A DNA stretch of 64,000 bases from Microbacterium aurantiacum (lineage in GTDB: Bacteria > Actinomycetota > Actinomycetes > Actinomycetales > Microbacteriaceae). Under the pieces are notes generated by a model. It had not been told where the DNA came from. It saw nothing but the letters and a program-made list of their open reading frames with translations, and ran no database searches. Both the position numbers and the translations under genes were made by a program. This document shows positions 50,437 through 59,283 of the stretch, in pieces. Positions within the stretch are counted from its first letter, which is position 1. Each line of letters begins with the position of its first letter. Location: NCBI RefSeq assembly GCF_021654035.1, contig NZ_JAJPDW010000001.1, forward strand, positions 682,001 through 746,000, read 5' to 3'.

Positions 50437-51591
50437 GTGAAACTCGAGGCGGCGGTGGGGGACGACCCGCGCGACATCCTCCGGGCCCTGAAGGCCGCGA
50501 TCCACGGCCCGGGGCCGGCCCTCGGGGTGGGTCTCGTCGGCGAGTCGCCCGATGACGTTCCGGCGGGGACGGCGGTGGTCGTCACCACCTCCGGGTCGAC
50601 GGGGGTTCCGAAGAGCGTCGTCCTCGGACGGGACGCCCTCATCTCCTCGGCCCTTGCGACCGCCGACCGTATCGGCGAGGGGGCGTGGCTGCTCGCGCTT
50701 CCGGCAACCTATGTCGCCGGCATCCAGGTGCTCGTGCGTTCGATCGTCGCCGGGCGGGAACCCGCGGTGATCTCGGGTTCCTTCTCGCCGCAGGCGTTCG
50801 CCGCGGCCGCGCTGATGATGGCGTCGTCCGAGAACGGCGTCCGCACCCCGACCTTCACCTCGCTGGTCCCGGCCCAGCTGCAGCGCCTCCTCGACGCCGC
50901 CGTCGACGATCACGCGGTCGCGGCGGCCCTCGGGTCCTTCGAGCGCATCCTCATCGGCGGGCAGGCGCTCCCGGCCGCCCTCCGCGAACGCGCCGAGGAC
51001 GCCGGGGTCCGCATCGTCCGCACGTACGGCTCGACCGAGACCAGCGGTGGCTGCGTGTACGACGGCCGTCCCCTTCGCGGCGTGGCGATGCGCATCCGCG
51101 ACGGCGAGGTCCAGCTCAGCGGGCCGGTGCTCGCGTCCGGCTATCTCGGCGAGCCCGATCGCACGCGCGCGGTCTTCGCCACCGATCCGGACGGCACCCG
51201 GTGGTACCGCACGGGGGACGCCGGCATCATCGAGGACGGCGCCCTGCGCGTACAGGGCCGGATCGACAACGTCATCGTCTCGGGCGGGGTCAACATCTCG
51301 CTCGACCGCGTCGAGCACGCCGTGCGGTCCGTGGCAGGGCTGCAGGATGCCGTCGTGGTGGGTGTGCCCGACGACCGCTGGGGCGAAGCCTCGGTCATCG
51401 TCGTTCCGCGGGGGGAGGCCCTGCGGCGGAGCGAGGCGGATCAGCTCCGTCGCGCTCGCGAGGTCGTGGCCGCGGAGGTCGGGCGCCACGCGCGCCCGGC
51501 GCGCCTGGTGCTGGTGGACGAGATCGCCGAACTGCCGTCCGGGAAGCCCGATCGCGAGGCGATCCGTCGCGCCGTCCTGGCCCTGCACTGA
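50437..51591 (+). CDS. menE: o-Succinylbenzoate-CoA ligase
   Basis: 384 residues, adenylate-forming family, shorter at the N-terminus than typical (about 450-500). P-loop TSGSTGVPK at 51-59, middle motif VRTYGSTETSGG, YRTGDAG and GRIDNVIVSGGVNIS, and catalytic Lys370 in PSGKPDRE. Makes o-succinylbenzoyl-CoA for MenB. GTG 50437 with GGGCGGGCC context; no leaderless box, so probably co-transcribed from menB. Confidence 0.93.
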   Translation: MKLEAAVGDDPRDILRALKAAIHGPGPALGVGLVGESPDDVPAGTAVVVTTSGSTGVPKSVVLGRDALISSALATADRIGEGAWLLALPATYVAGIQVLVRSIVAGREPAVISGSFSPQAFAAAALMMASSENGVRTPTFTSLVPAQLQRLLDAAVDDHAVAAALGSFERILIGGQALPAALRERAEDAGVRIVRTYGSTETSGGCVYDGRPLRGVAMRIRDGEVQLSGPVLASGYLGEPDRTRAVFATDPDGTRWYRTGDAGIIEDGALRVQGRIDNVIVSGGVNISLDRVEHAVRSVAGLQDAVVVGVPDDRWGEASVIVVPRGEALRRSEADQLRRAREVVAAEVGRHARPARLVLVDEIAELPSGKPDREAIRRAVLALH

Positions 51592-51649
51592 GCCCGCGTC
51601 GGAGCCACAGCGCCCCACCCGCGCCCCGCTCCTCGTAAGATGTCCCCTC

Positions 51650-52627
51650 GTGGCACGCACCTCCGGCAAGAAGCGCTCGCACCCGTCTAAGAACCGGCGG
51701 GGATCCCGCGGCAACCCGCAGAAGGTCGCGCCGGTCGTCCGCGAACCGGTGACTCCGGCAGGTCCCCGCGACTGGATCGGCGCCGCCCGCCTGCGGACCC
51801 TGCCCCTGGCTGTCGCCCCCGTCCTCATCGGCACAGGCGCGGCGATGCTCGTCCTCGACTCGCTCCGCTGGGTCATCGCACTCATGTGCCTCGTCGTGGC
51901 CGTCGCGCTGCAGATCGGCGTGAACTACGCCAACGACTACAGCGACGGCATCCGCGGAACCGACGACGTCCGCGTGGGTCCTGCCCGCCTCACCGGCGCC
52001 GGGAAGGCGAAGCCGCGCACCGTCCTCACCGTCGCCCTCGTCTTCTTCGGCATCGCCGCCGTCGCGGGGCTCGCGATCACCGTCCGCACCGAGCAGTGGT
52101 GGCTGCTCGCCGTCGGCGCCGCCGCGATCGCCGCCGCGTGGTTCTACACGGGTGGAAAGCGCCCCTACGGGTACGCCGGGCTCGGCGAGCTGTTCGTCTT
52201 CGTCTTCTTCGGACTCGTCGCGACCCTCGGCACGACCTGGGTGCAGGCCCTCGCCCTGCCTCAGGAGGCCTGGTTCGGAGCGATCGCGGCCGGCTTCCTC
52301 GCCTGCGCGGTGCTGCTGGCGAACAACCTGCGCGATCTCGACCAGGACCGCGCCGCGGGCAAGCGCACCCTGTCGGTCCGCATCGGCCGTACCGCCACGC
52401 GCTGGCTCTTCACGATCTTCGTGCTGATCCCGTTCGCGATCGCGGTCTTCCTCGCGCTGTTCTACCCGATTGCGTGGCTGACGCTGCTGGTGCTGCTGGC
52501 TGTGCTCCCGGCGATCCTCATCGTCTGGACGTACCGCAACCCGCGCGAGCTCATCGTCGCGCTGGGCCTGTGCTCACTGACCTCGATCGCGTACGCCGGG
52601 TTCCTCTTCTGGGCCTTCGTCGGCTGA
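51650..52627 (+). CDS. menA: 1,4-dihydroxy-2-naphthoate polyprenyltransferase
   Basis: 325 residues, UbiA superfamily, about eight or nine TM segments. Attaches the polyprenyl chain to DHNA. First Asp motif QIGVNYANDYSDGIRGTDD and second motif NNLRDLDQDRAAGKRTLSVRIG bind Mg2+-diphosphate. A basic N-terminal extension (SGKKRSHPSKNRRGSRGN) of about 25 residues precedes the first TM. GTG 51650; TAAGAT ends 8 nt upstream. The 3' end overlaps the converging DUF4229 gene by 54 bp. Confidence 0.94.
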   Translation: MARTSGKKRSHPSKNRRGSRGNPQKVAPVVREPVTPAGPRDWIGAARLRTLPLAVAPVLIGTGAAMLVLDSLRWVIALMCLVVAVALQIGVNYANDYSDGIRGTDDVRVGPARLTGAGKAKPRTVLTVALVFFGIAAVAGLAITVRTEQWWLLAVGAAAIAAAWFYTGGKRPYGYAGLGELFVFVFFGLVATLGTTWVQALALPQEAWFGAIAAGFLACAVLLANNLRDLDQDRAAGKRTLSVRIGRTATRWLFTIFVLIPFAIAVFLALFYPIAWLTLLVLLAVLPAILIVWTYRNPRELIVALGLCSLTSIAYAGFLFWAFVG

Positions 52628-52912
52628 CGCCGGAGCGGATGCCGAGGCCGAGGCCGAGGCCGCGGCATCCTCCGCCTCCTCGTCGCTGACGCGGTCGCGC
52701 GCGCGGGATCGCCGCTCGGCGAGGCCGGCGGTGACCTCCTCGAGCGGACGACGCAGGAACAGCATCGAGAGGCTGAGGCCGATGAGGGCGGCGAAGATCG
52801 CAGCGAGCAGGTAGTACTCCCGCATGATCGGGAGGAGCATGAGGATGCCGAACGGCACCAGGAACGCCGCCAGCCGCAGCACCGTGTAGAGGATCACAGA
52901 GCGCGCTTTCAC
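52574..52912 (-). CDS. DUF4229 small membrane protein
   Basis: 112 residues. Two TM segments (VILYTVLRLAAFLVPFGILMLL and YYLLAAIFAALIGLSLSMLFL) with the LRRPLEEVTAGL motif of the DUF4229 family, then an acidic, Ala/Ser/Glu-rich tail. The last 18 codons overlap the end of menA. GTG 52912 follows TAGGAT with a 6-nt spacer on the minus strand (leaderless). Confidence 0.85.
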   Translation of the reverse strand: MKARSVILYTVLRLAAFLVPFGILMLLPIMREYYLLAAIFAALIGLSLSMLFLRRPLEEVTAGLAERRSRARDRVSDEEAEDAAASASASASAPASADEGPEEEPGVRDRGQ

Positions 52913-52977
52913 CCTGCCATCCTACGGTTCGGTCACGACGCCGCCCCCGTGTCCGGCGAGACGCCTAGGATGGAGGG

Positions 52978-53445
52978 ATGACGAGGGTACTCCTCATCGG
53001 AGCGCTGGTGGCCACGCTGTTCTGGGTGTACAGCATCGTCGATTGCGCCCTCCAGCCGCCCACCCGCCATCGCGGGGTGAGCAAGCCGATGTGGATCCTG
53101 ATCGTCGTGATCATCCCCGTCCTCGGCGGCATCCTGTGGTTCGTCGTCGGCCGTACACGGCCGTCGGCCGTGCGGCTCTCTCGCGCCCCGGACGACGACC
53201 CCGACTTCCTCGGCAAGATCGGCACCGTCAGCGATCAGGACGAGCGCATCCGCCGACTCGAGGAAGAGCTCGCGCAGCTCGACGCGGAGGACGACGATCC
53301 TCGCTGGCAGCGCCCGGGAACGGATGCCGGCACGACCGGCGCCACGGGGACCACGGGCACCACCGGTGCGGGAACCCCCGATGTGCCGCCGCCCGCCGCG
53401 GACGGCGACGACGACGCGCGCGGCCAGCGCGGCGCCCGCGGCTGA
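52978..53445 (+). CDS. PLDc_N (phospholipase D-nuclease N-terminal) domain membrane protein
   Basis: 155 residues. Two TM segments at about 4-23 and 40-60 in the PLDc_N arrangement (WVYSIVDCALQ, then KPMWILIVVIIPVLGGILWFVVGR), an RRLEEELAQLDAE coiled helix, and a Gly/Thr/Asp-rich disordered tail. PLDc_N proteins are often antimicrobial-peptide or membrane-stress linked, but the role here is unknown. ATG 52978 follows TAGGAT with a 6-nt spacer. menD starts 2 nt after its stop codon. Confidence 0.85.
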   Translation: MTRVLLIGALVATLFWVYSIVDCALQPPTRHRGVSKPMWILIVVIIPVLGGILWFVVGRTRPSAVRLSRAPDDDPDFLGKIGTVSDQDERIRRLEEELAQLDAEDDDPRWQRPGTDAGTTGATGTTGTTGAGTPDVPPPAADGDDDARGQRGARG

Positions 53446-53446
53446 C

Positions 53447-55258
53447 GTGAGCGGCGATTCCCGGGAGTCCGCCTCCCCGGCCACCGACGCGGCCGCCGCG
53501 CTCCTTCTGCGCGCCGTCGAGCGGGGTGTCACCCATGTCGTACTGAGCCCCGGGTCGCGCTCGCAGGCTCTCGCCCTCGTGGCGGCCGACCTCGAACGGG
53601 CCGGACGGATCGCGCTCCATGTCCGGATCGACGAGCGGGTCGCCGGGTTCACCGCGCTCGGTATCGGACGCGAGACCGGGATCCCCGCCGCCGTCATCTG
53701 CACCTCCGGCACCGCCGTCGCGAACCTCCTCCCGGCCGCCCTCGAGGCGCACCATGCCGGCATCCCGATGCTGCTGCTCACGGCCGATCGCCCTCCGGAG
53801 CTGCGGGGGGTCGGCGCGAACCAGACCACCCGGCAGCCGGGGATGTTCGCCCCGAGCGTGCGCCTCGAGACCGACGTCCCGACGCCGGACGAGACGGATC
53901 CGACCGGCGACGGCCCGCAGACGCTCATGCTCCGCAGGCTCGCCGACGAAGCGATGGACGCCGCCCTCGGCGTGGGGCTCCGGTCCGCCGGACCCGTCCA
54001 CCTGAACCTGCCGTACCGCGAGCCCCTCGCCGGGACCCTTCCCGCCTGGATCGGGCCTTCCGATGTGCCGCCGGCCGGTACCGACACCGGCGCATCGCCC
54101 GCGCCCGACGAGGACGACCCCGACGGCCCCGACGGCTCGGGTGCGCTGTACCAGGGGGGTGGGGGCATCGGCGTGTCCGACCTCCCCGGCGACCCGGACG
54201 ACGCGCCCTGCGTGCTCGAGCGCGGCCCGCGGACCGTCGTGATCGCCGGCGCCGACGCCGGAGCGGATGCCGAGCACCTCGCGCACCTCGGCGGGTGGCC
54301 GCTGGTCGCGGAGATCGTCAGCGGCGCGCGGTTCGGACGCAATCTCGCGCACGGGTATCGCGCGCTGCTGTCGGATCCCGAACTCGGCGGTCGCGTCGAG
54401 CGCGCGGTCGTCCTCGGGCATCCGACCCTCAGCCGCGAGGTCGCGCGGCTCCTCGCCGATCCCGACATCGAGGTCGTCGCCCTCCGCGGCCCCGGCGAGC
54501 CGCTGAACCTCAACGGTGCGACGGTCGCGGCGGATGCCGTCGCCGTGGCCGCCGGAGAGATCGACCGCGAGTGGCTCGGGGCGTGGATCCGCGCCTCCCG
54601 CGACGCCGCCGTCGATCTCACGCCCCCCGCCCCGGACGCGGATGCCCTCGCCTCGGCCGTCCCGTCCGAGCGCCTCGGCGCGCTGTCGGCCGAGCTCGCC
54701 GTCGCCCGCCACCGCGTGGACCGCGAGATCCTCGTCGACGCCGTCTGGCGCGCGTCGTGGCCGCACGATCGCCTCGTGTTCGGCTCGTCGCGCCTCGTGC
54801 GCGTGGCCGACGCCGTTCTCGGCGGCAAGAAGGTCGTCGTCCACGCCAACCGCGGCCTCGCCGGGATCGACGGCACGATCGCCACGGCCTTCGGCGTGGC
54901 CGCCGCCAGCCAACGTGGCGGTGCGCCCGGCGTCACCCGGCTTCTGCTCGGGGACCTCGCCGCCCTCCACGACGTCGGCGCCCTCCTCCTCCCGCCCGCG
55001 GAGGACGAGCCCCGCCTCCAGGTGATCGTCGGGAACGACGCCGGGGGGACGATCTTCGACTCGCTCGAGGTGGCCGCCCTCGCCGACGCCGATGCGATGG
55101 ACCGCGTGCTGTACACCCCGCACACGGTCCGCTTCGAGCAGCTCGCCCTCGCGTACGGGTGGGAGTACCGGCGGGTGACGACGCGCGCCGAGCTCGACCA
55201 GGTGCTCACCTCGCCGGTGGGCGGGCGGCAGATCATCGAGGTTCCGCTCGAGCGCTGA
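53447..55258 (+). CDS. menD: 2-Succinyl-5-enolpyruvyl-6-hydroxy-3-cyclohexene-1-carboxylate synthase
   Basis: 603 residues, thiamine-diphosphate enzyme that joins isochorismate with 2-oxoglutarate. Seen: VVLSPGSRSQALAL, RIDERVAGFTALG (catalytic Glu), ICTSGTAVANLLPA, LTADRPPELRGVGANQT and the C-terminal ThDP-Mg site LLGDLAALHD with GNDAGGTIFDSLE. A low-complexity Asp/Gly-rich insert (about 215-250) lies between the first two domains. GTG 53447. Confidence 0.94.
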   Translation: MSGDSRESASPATDAAAALLLRAVERGVTHVVLSPGSRSQALALVAADLERAGRIALHVRIDERVAGFTALGIGRETGIPAAVICTSGTAVANLLPAALEAHHAGIPMLLLTADRPPELRGVGANQTTRQPGMFAPSVRLETDVPTPDETDPTGDGPQTLMLRRLADEAMDAALGVGLRSAGPVHLNLPYREPLAGTLPAWIGPSDVPPAGTDTGASPAPDEDDPDGPDGSGALYQGGGGIGVSDLPGDPDDAPCVLERGPRTVVIAGADAGADAEHLAHLGGWPLVAEIVSGARFGRNLAHGYRALLSDPELGGRVERAVVLGHPTLSREVARLLADPDIEVVALRGPGEPLNLNGATVAADAVAVAAGEIDREWLGAWIRASRDAAVDLTPPAPDADALASAVPSERLGALSAELAVARHRVDREILVDAVWRASWPHDRLVFGSSRLVRVADAVLGGKKVVVHANRGLAGIDGTIATAFGVAAASQRGGAPGVTRLLLGDLAALHDVGALLLPPAEDEPRLQVIVGNDAGGTIFDSLEVAALADADAMDRVLYTPHTVRFEQLALAYGWEYRRVTTRAELDQVLTSPVGGRQIIEVPLER

Positions 55259-55276
55259 ACCGGACAGGATGGGGTG

Positions 55277-56140
55277 ATGACGGCGAAGAGTCAGACACAC
55301 AGCGACGGCGACCTCGGCGATCTCCTCCGGGTGCGGGACGGGTTCGTCCTCGCGGACGTCGACACCCGCTCGACCCCCGGTTACGGTCAGACGAAATCCG
55401 ACGCCCAAGACGACCTCGCCGCCGGCGCGGAGGAGTTCGACGAGCTGCAGGAGCGGCTGTACGCCCAGAGCCGCGAGAACCCGGATTCGCCCGCGGTGCT
55501 GCTGGTGCTCCAGGCGATGGACACGGCGGGCAAGGGCGGGATCGTCCGCCACGTCATCGGCGCGACCGACCCCCAGGGCATCCACCTGAAGGCGTTCAAG
55601 AAGCCCACACCCGAGGAGCTCGAGCACGACTTCCTGTGGCGGATCGAGCGCGAAGTGCCGCGCGCCGGCTACATCGGGGTCTTCGACCGCTCGCACTACG
55701 AGGACGTCCTCATCGGCCGGGTCCGGAGCCTCGCGACGCCCGACGAGATCGAGCGGCGCTACGACGCGATCAACGATTTCGAGCGGCGCATCACCGACGC
55801 CGGCGTCCACCTCGTGAAGGTGATGCTCCACATCTCGAAGGACGAGCAGCGCGAGCGTCTCGCCGAACGCCTCGAGCGGCCGGACAAGCACTGGAAGTTC
55901 AACCCGGGCGACATCGACGAGCGGCAGCTGTGGGACGACTACATGGGCGCGTACCAGGTCGTCCTCGACCGCACCTCCACCCCGCACGCGCCCTGGCACG
56001 TCGTGCCCGCGGATCGGAAGTGGTATGCCCGGTTGGCCGTGCAGGCACTCCTCCTCGACGTGCTCGAGCGCATCGATCCGCAGTGGCCGGTGGCGTCCTT
56101 CGACGTCGAGGCCGAGAAGGAGCGGCTCGCGGCGAGCTGA
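55277..56140 (+). CDS. Polyphosphate kinase 2 family (PPK2) nucleotide kinase
   Basis: 287 residues. Walker A QAMDTAGKGG at about 79-88, lid module with Walker-B-like DRSHYED at 137-143 and KVMLHISKDEQRERLAERLE. PPK2 class I type enzymes phosphorylate NDP or NMP with polyphosphate. ATG 55277 is preferred to GTG 55274. A CAGGAT box ends 6 nt before GTG 55274, close to the leaderless pattern. Confidence 0.92.
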   Translation: MTAKSQTHSDGDLGDLLRVRDGFVLADVDTRSTPGYGQTKSDAQDDLAAGAEEFDELQERLYAQSRENPDSPAVLLVLQAMDTAGKGGIVRHVIGATDPQGIHLKAFKKPTPEELEHDFLWRIEREVPRAGYIGVFDRSHYEDVLIGRVRSLATPDEIERRYDAINDFERRITDAGVHLVKVMLHISKDEQRERLAERLERPDKHWKFNPGDIDERQLWDDYMGAYQVVLDRTSTPHAPWHVVPADRKWYARLAVQALLLDVLERIDPQWPVASFDVEAEKERLAAS

Positions 56141-56182
56141 CCCGCATCCGGCCTCACGGCAGACGGCTCGTAGGCTGAGGCG

Positions 56183-57868
56183 GTGCCCCAGCCCCACCAG
56201 CCCCACCCCGCGGATCCGGTCCATCGGATCGCCGACGACTACGTCGCCGAGCTCGCCCGCCACGAACCGGATGCCGCGCAGGCGCTCGGCCGGGAGGACG
56301 GCCCCGCGCTTCCCGACCTCTCACCCGAATGGCTGCAGCGCCGCTACGCCCTGCAGGGCGAGACCGTGCGGCGACTCGACGCCCTCCCGACGGATGCCGG
56401 AGACCCGGCGCTCCGCGCCGCGCTGCGCGAGCGTCTCGAACGCGAGCGCCTCCTCTTCGACACCGGCTTCACCCCGCGCCTCGTGGCCGGGCTCGCGACG
56501 CCGGTGCACCTCGTCCGCTACGCCGTCGAGGGGCTCACGCTGACACCGGATGCCGCGGGTCAGGCCCTGCTCGCGCGCCTGGAGGCCGCGGCCGTCGCCG
56601 TCCGGCAGTACCTCGCCGCCCTCCGATGGGCACGCGACGAGGCCGACCGCTTCACCGGCAGCGGCGTCGCGCCGATCCGCCAGCTGGACACCCTCGCCGG
56701 CCAGCTCGACCGCTGGATCGACGCGGACTGGTTCAGCGGCGTGCCGATCGCGCCGGGCGTCGACGACGCCACCCGGGCGCGCGTCCGCGCCGCCGCCGAC
56801 GACACGAACGGCGCGCTCGCCGATCTCGTGTCCGCCCTCCGCGGCGACCTCCGCGCCGCCGCGCCGGAGCAGGACGGGGTGGGGGAGGAGGTCTACCCCG
56901 ATCTCGCCGCCGCGATGCTCGGCGCCCGGATCGACCTCGCCGACACGTACGCGTACGGCTGGGCCGAGCTCGAGCGTCTGACGGACGAGGCCCGCACGCT
57001 CGCCCGCGCGCTCGGAGGCGACGGCGACGATCCGGTGCGCGCGGCCGCCGCTCTGCTCGACGCCGACCCGCGCTACCGGCTCGAGGGGGTGGACGCCATC
57101 CGCGACTGGCTCACCCGCCGGGTCGATGAGACGACGGCGGCGCTGGAGGACGCCTTCGCCCTCCCCGCCGGCATCCGTCGCGTTGACTGCGTCGTCGCCG
57201 AGGCGACGGACGGCGTGGTCTACTACACGCCCGCGCCGCCGGACGGTTCGGCGCCGAGTCGCATCGTCTGGACGATCCCGAGCGGGGTGCCGGTGGCCGC
57301 GTCGTGGCAGGAGGTCACGAGCGTCCACCACGAGGGTCTCCCGGGGCATCACCTCCAGTTCGTCGTCACCGCTTCCGACCCCGACCTGCACCCGTGGCAG
57401 CGGCACCTCTGCCACATCCACGGATACGCCGAGGGATGGGCGCACTACGCCGAGCAGCTCTCCGACGAGCTCGGCCTCGTCCGCGACCCGGCGGAACGCC
57501 TCGGGCTCGTGCTCGGGCAGATCTGGCGGTCGGTGCGGATCGTCGCAGACATCGGCCTGCACACCGGCTGGGCGGTCCCGGACGGGGCGGTCGTCCCGCC
57601 GCAGCCGTGGACCCCGGACCTCGCCCGACGGATGCTGGTCGACCTCGCTCTGGTCGAACCGCACCTGGCCGGGTTCGAAGTGGACCGCTACCTCGGCTGG
57701 CCGGGACAGGCCCTGGCGTTCAAGATCGGCGCGCGGCTGTGGGTGCAGGCCCGCGCCGCGCGCGAGGCGGCGGACGGTGCGGGCTTCTCGCTCCGCGCCT
57801 TCCATCGCGATGCGCTCGGCCTCGGTCCCATGGGACTCGAGCCGCTCCGCGAGCGTCTCCTGGGCTGA
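56183..57868 (+). CDS. DUF885-family protein (putative metal-dependent peptidase)
   Basis: 561 residues, largely helical. Holds the family's zinc-type motif HHEGLPGHH (about 382-390) followed by HIHGYAEGWAHYAEQL (with the third Glu), typical of M32/carboxypeptidase-like DUF885 proteins. Cytosolic; no signal peptide. GTG 56183 follows TAGGCT with a 6-nt spacer (leaderless). Confidence 0.88.
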   Translation: MPQPHQPHPADPVHRIADDYVAELARHEPDAAQALGREDGPALPDLSPEWLQRRYALQGETVRRLDALPTDAGDPALRAALRERLERERLLFDTGFTPRLVAGLATPVHLVRYAVEGLTLTPDAAGQALLARLEAAAVAVRQYLAALRWARDEADRFTGSGVAPIRQLDTLAGQLDRWIDADWFSGVPIAPGVDDATRARVRAAADDTNGALADLVSALRGDLRAAAPEQDGVGEEVYPDLAAAMLGARIDLADTYAYGWAELERLTDEARTLARALGGDGDDPVRAAAALLDADPRYRLEGVDAIRDWLTRRVDETTAALEDAFALPAGIRRVDCVVAEATDGVVYYTPAPPDGSAPSRIVWTIPSGVPVAASWQEVTSVHHEGLPGHHLQFVVTASDPDLHPWQRHLCHIHGYAEGWAHYAEQLSDELGLVRDPAERLGLVLGQIWRSVRIVADIGLHTGWAVPDGAVVPPQPWTPDLARRMLVDLALVEPHLAGFEVDRYLGWPGQALAFKIGARLWVQARAAREAADGAGFSLRAFHRDALGLGPMGLEPLRERLLG

Positions 57869-57898
57869 CGCCGCCGTCGACCGGAGGGGCCGGCGCCC

Positions 57899-58918
57899 TC
57901 AGTCGCGGAGGCGCGGGAGCACCTCGCGCCCGAGGAGGACGATGCCCTCGGCGGGGACGCGCGCGTGGGGCGTTCCGAACTCGATCCGGTCGACCCCGGC
58001 ATCCATCAGGAGCCGCGCCTGAGCCGCGATGTCATCGGGCGTCCCCGAGAACGCGAAGAGATCGAGCACATCGCGGGGGATGAGCCGCCCCGCCCCCTCC
58101 TCGTCGCCGTCCGCGAGCCGGGAACGGATGCCGGGCAGCAGGTCGTCGGGAAGGTCGACCGTCGGATCGAGCGCGGCGATCACGTCGAGGTACATCGCCA
58201 CTTCGCGCCGGGCGAGGGCGCGCGCGGCATCCCCGTCGCGATCGATGACGGTCACCGCGCCCACGACGACTCCGACGGCCCCGTCCGGGCGACCGGCCCG
58301 CTTCAGGCCGCGACCCAGGCGCCCGCGGACGATGCCGACCATCGCGGGGTTCGCGGTGCCGCCGATCTTGATCTCGTCGGCGATCTCTCCCGCGAGCGCC
58401 ATGCCCTGTGGTCCCCACGATCCGATCAGTATCGGTGCGCGCTCGCGGACGATGGGGTAGCGCAGCCGCACGCCGGGCTCCAGCCGGAAGACGTCGCCGG
58501 CGTATCCTTCGCCCGAACCCGACAGCAGCGCCTGGATCATGCCGGTTGCGTCGCGCAGCGCCGCGATCGGACGCCCGGCCTCCACCCCGATCGCCTCCAG
58601 CCACGACCCACGTGCGAGTCCGAGGTAGGCCCGGCCTGCGGACGCGGCATCCACCGCGGCGAACTGACCGGCGATCTCGTAGGGGTGCAGGGTGAACGGG
58701 TTCCAACACGCGCACCCGAGCCGGATGCGCGTGGTCGCGTGCGCCATCTCGAGGAGGGCCGCGATCGGCGGCTGATAGAGGAGGTCGGAGAAGACGCTCA
58801 CGCCGTCGAACCCGAGGTCCTCGGCGAGGCGGGCGAGCGCGGCGTAGTCTCCGGGCGCCTTGTCGGTCTGCAGCCCGAGGGAGAACCGGACGGGCTCGCG
58901 CCGGTCGTCGGCGCTCAC
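57899..58918 (-). CDS. LLM-class (F420-dependent type) oxidoreductase
   Basis: 339 residues. RFSLGLQTDKAPGDYAALARLAEDLGFDGVSVFSD start, YLGLARGSWLEAIG mid-barrel, PILIGSWGPQGMALAGEIADEIKIGG loop, and FSGTPDDIAAQARLLMDAGVDRIEFG end. TIM barrel of the F420-type LLM family. It is the last gene of the menF operon; its GTG overlaps the TIGR04076 stop as GTGA. Substrate unknown. Confidence 0.88.
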   Translation of the reverse strand: MSADDRREPVRFSLGLQTDKAPGDYAALARLAEDLGFDGVSVFSDLLYQPPIAALLEMAHATTRIRLGCACWNPFTLHPYEIAGQFAAVDAASAGRAYLGLARGSWLEAIGVEAGRPIAALRDATGMIQALLSGSGEGYAGDVFRLEPGVRLRYPIVRERAPILIGSWGPQGMALAGEIADEIKIGGTANPAMVGIVRGRLGRGLKRAGRPDGAVGVVVGAVTVIDRDGDAARALARREVAMYLDVIAALDPTVDLPDDLLPGIRSRLADGDEEGAGRLIPRDVLDLFAFSGTPDDIAAQARLLMDAGVDRIEFGTPHARVPAEGIVLLGREVLPRLRD

Positions 58919-59283
58919 GTCAGGTCCTCGGTGGGGATCGAACGGATGCCGGTGCGCTCGATCCGCATGATGAGGCGTTCCTCCGGGTCTGGGCACGCGA
59001 CGAGGTCGTCGCGCTCCAGCCAATCGCCCGGCGGGAGGCGCCGCTGCTTGGCCGGGAGCAGAGGGAGGACGGCCTGCAGGGCGTAGAGGCAGAAGTGGCC
59101 GCCGTCCGGGAGGCACAGGCGGCTGCTCTCGACCAGGTCGATGTGATCGCCGACCTTCATGCCACACACCGAACGGCCCTCGATGCGGTCCACGACGACG
59201 CGCAGGTCGTACAGCTCCGTGCGTGCGGCGGTGCCGCCGGAGCTGCCGGCTGCGGGAGTCCGGTCGTCGTCTTCCGCGCTCAT
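58915..59283 (-). CDS. TIGR04076-family small cysteine-rich protein
   Basis: 122 residues. Core: LYDLRVVVDRIEGRSVCGMKVGDHIDL, then LCLPDGGHFCLYALQAVLPLLPAKQR, then VACPDPEERLIMRIER. This Cys spacing and the LYDL...GMKVGD start match the TIGR04076 family, of unknown role. ATG 59283 overlaps the amidohydrolase stop as ATGA. Confidence 0.82.
   Translation of the reverse strand: MSAEDDDRTPAAGSSGGTAARTELYDLRVVVDRIEGRSVCGMKVGDHIDLVESSRLCLPDGGHFCLYALQAVLPLLPAKQRRLPPGDWLERDDLVACPDPEERLIMRIERTGIRSIPTEDLT

Noticed and set aside
53228-56263. 1011-codon minus-strand open frame opposite menD and PPK2
   Set aside because: Antisense shadow; no motif, and both plus-strand genes have complete catalytic motifs.
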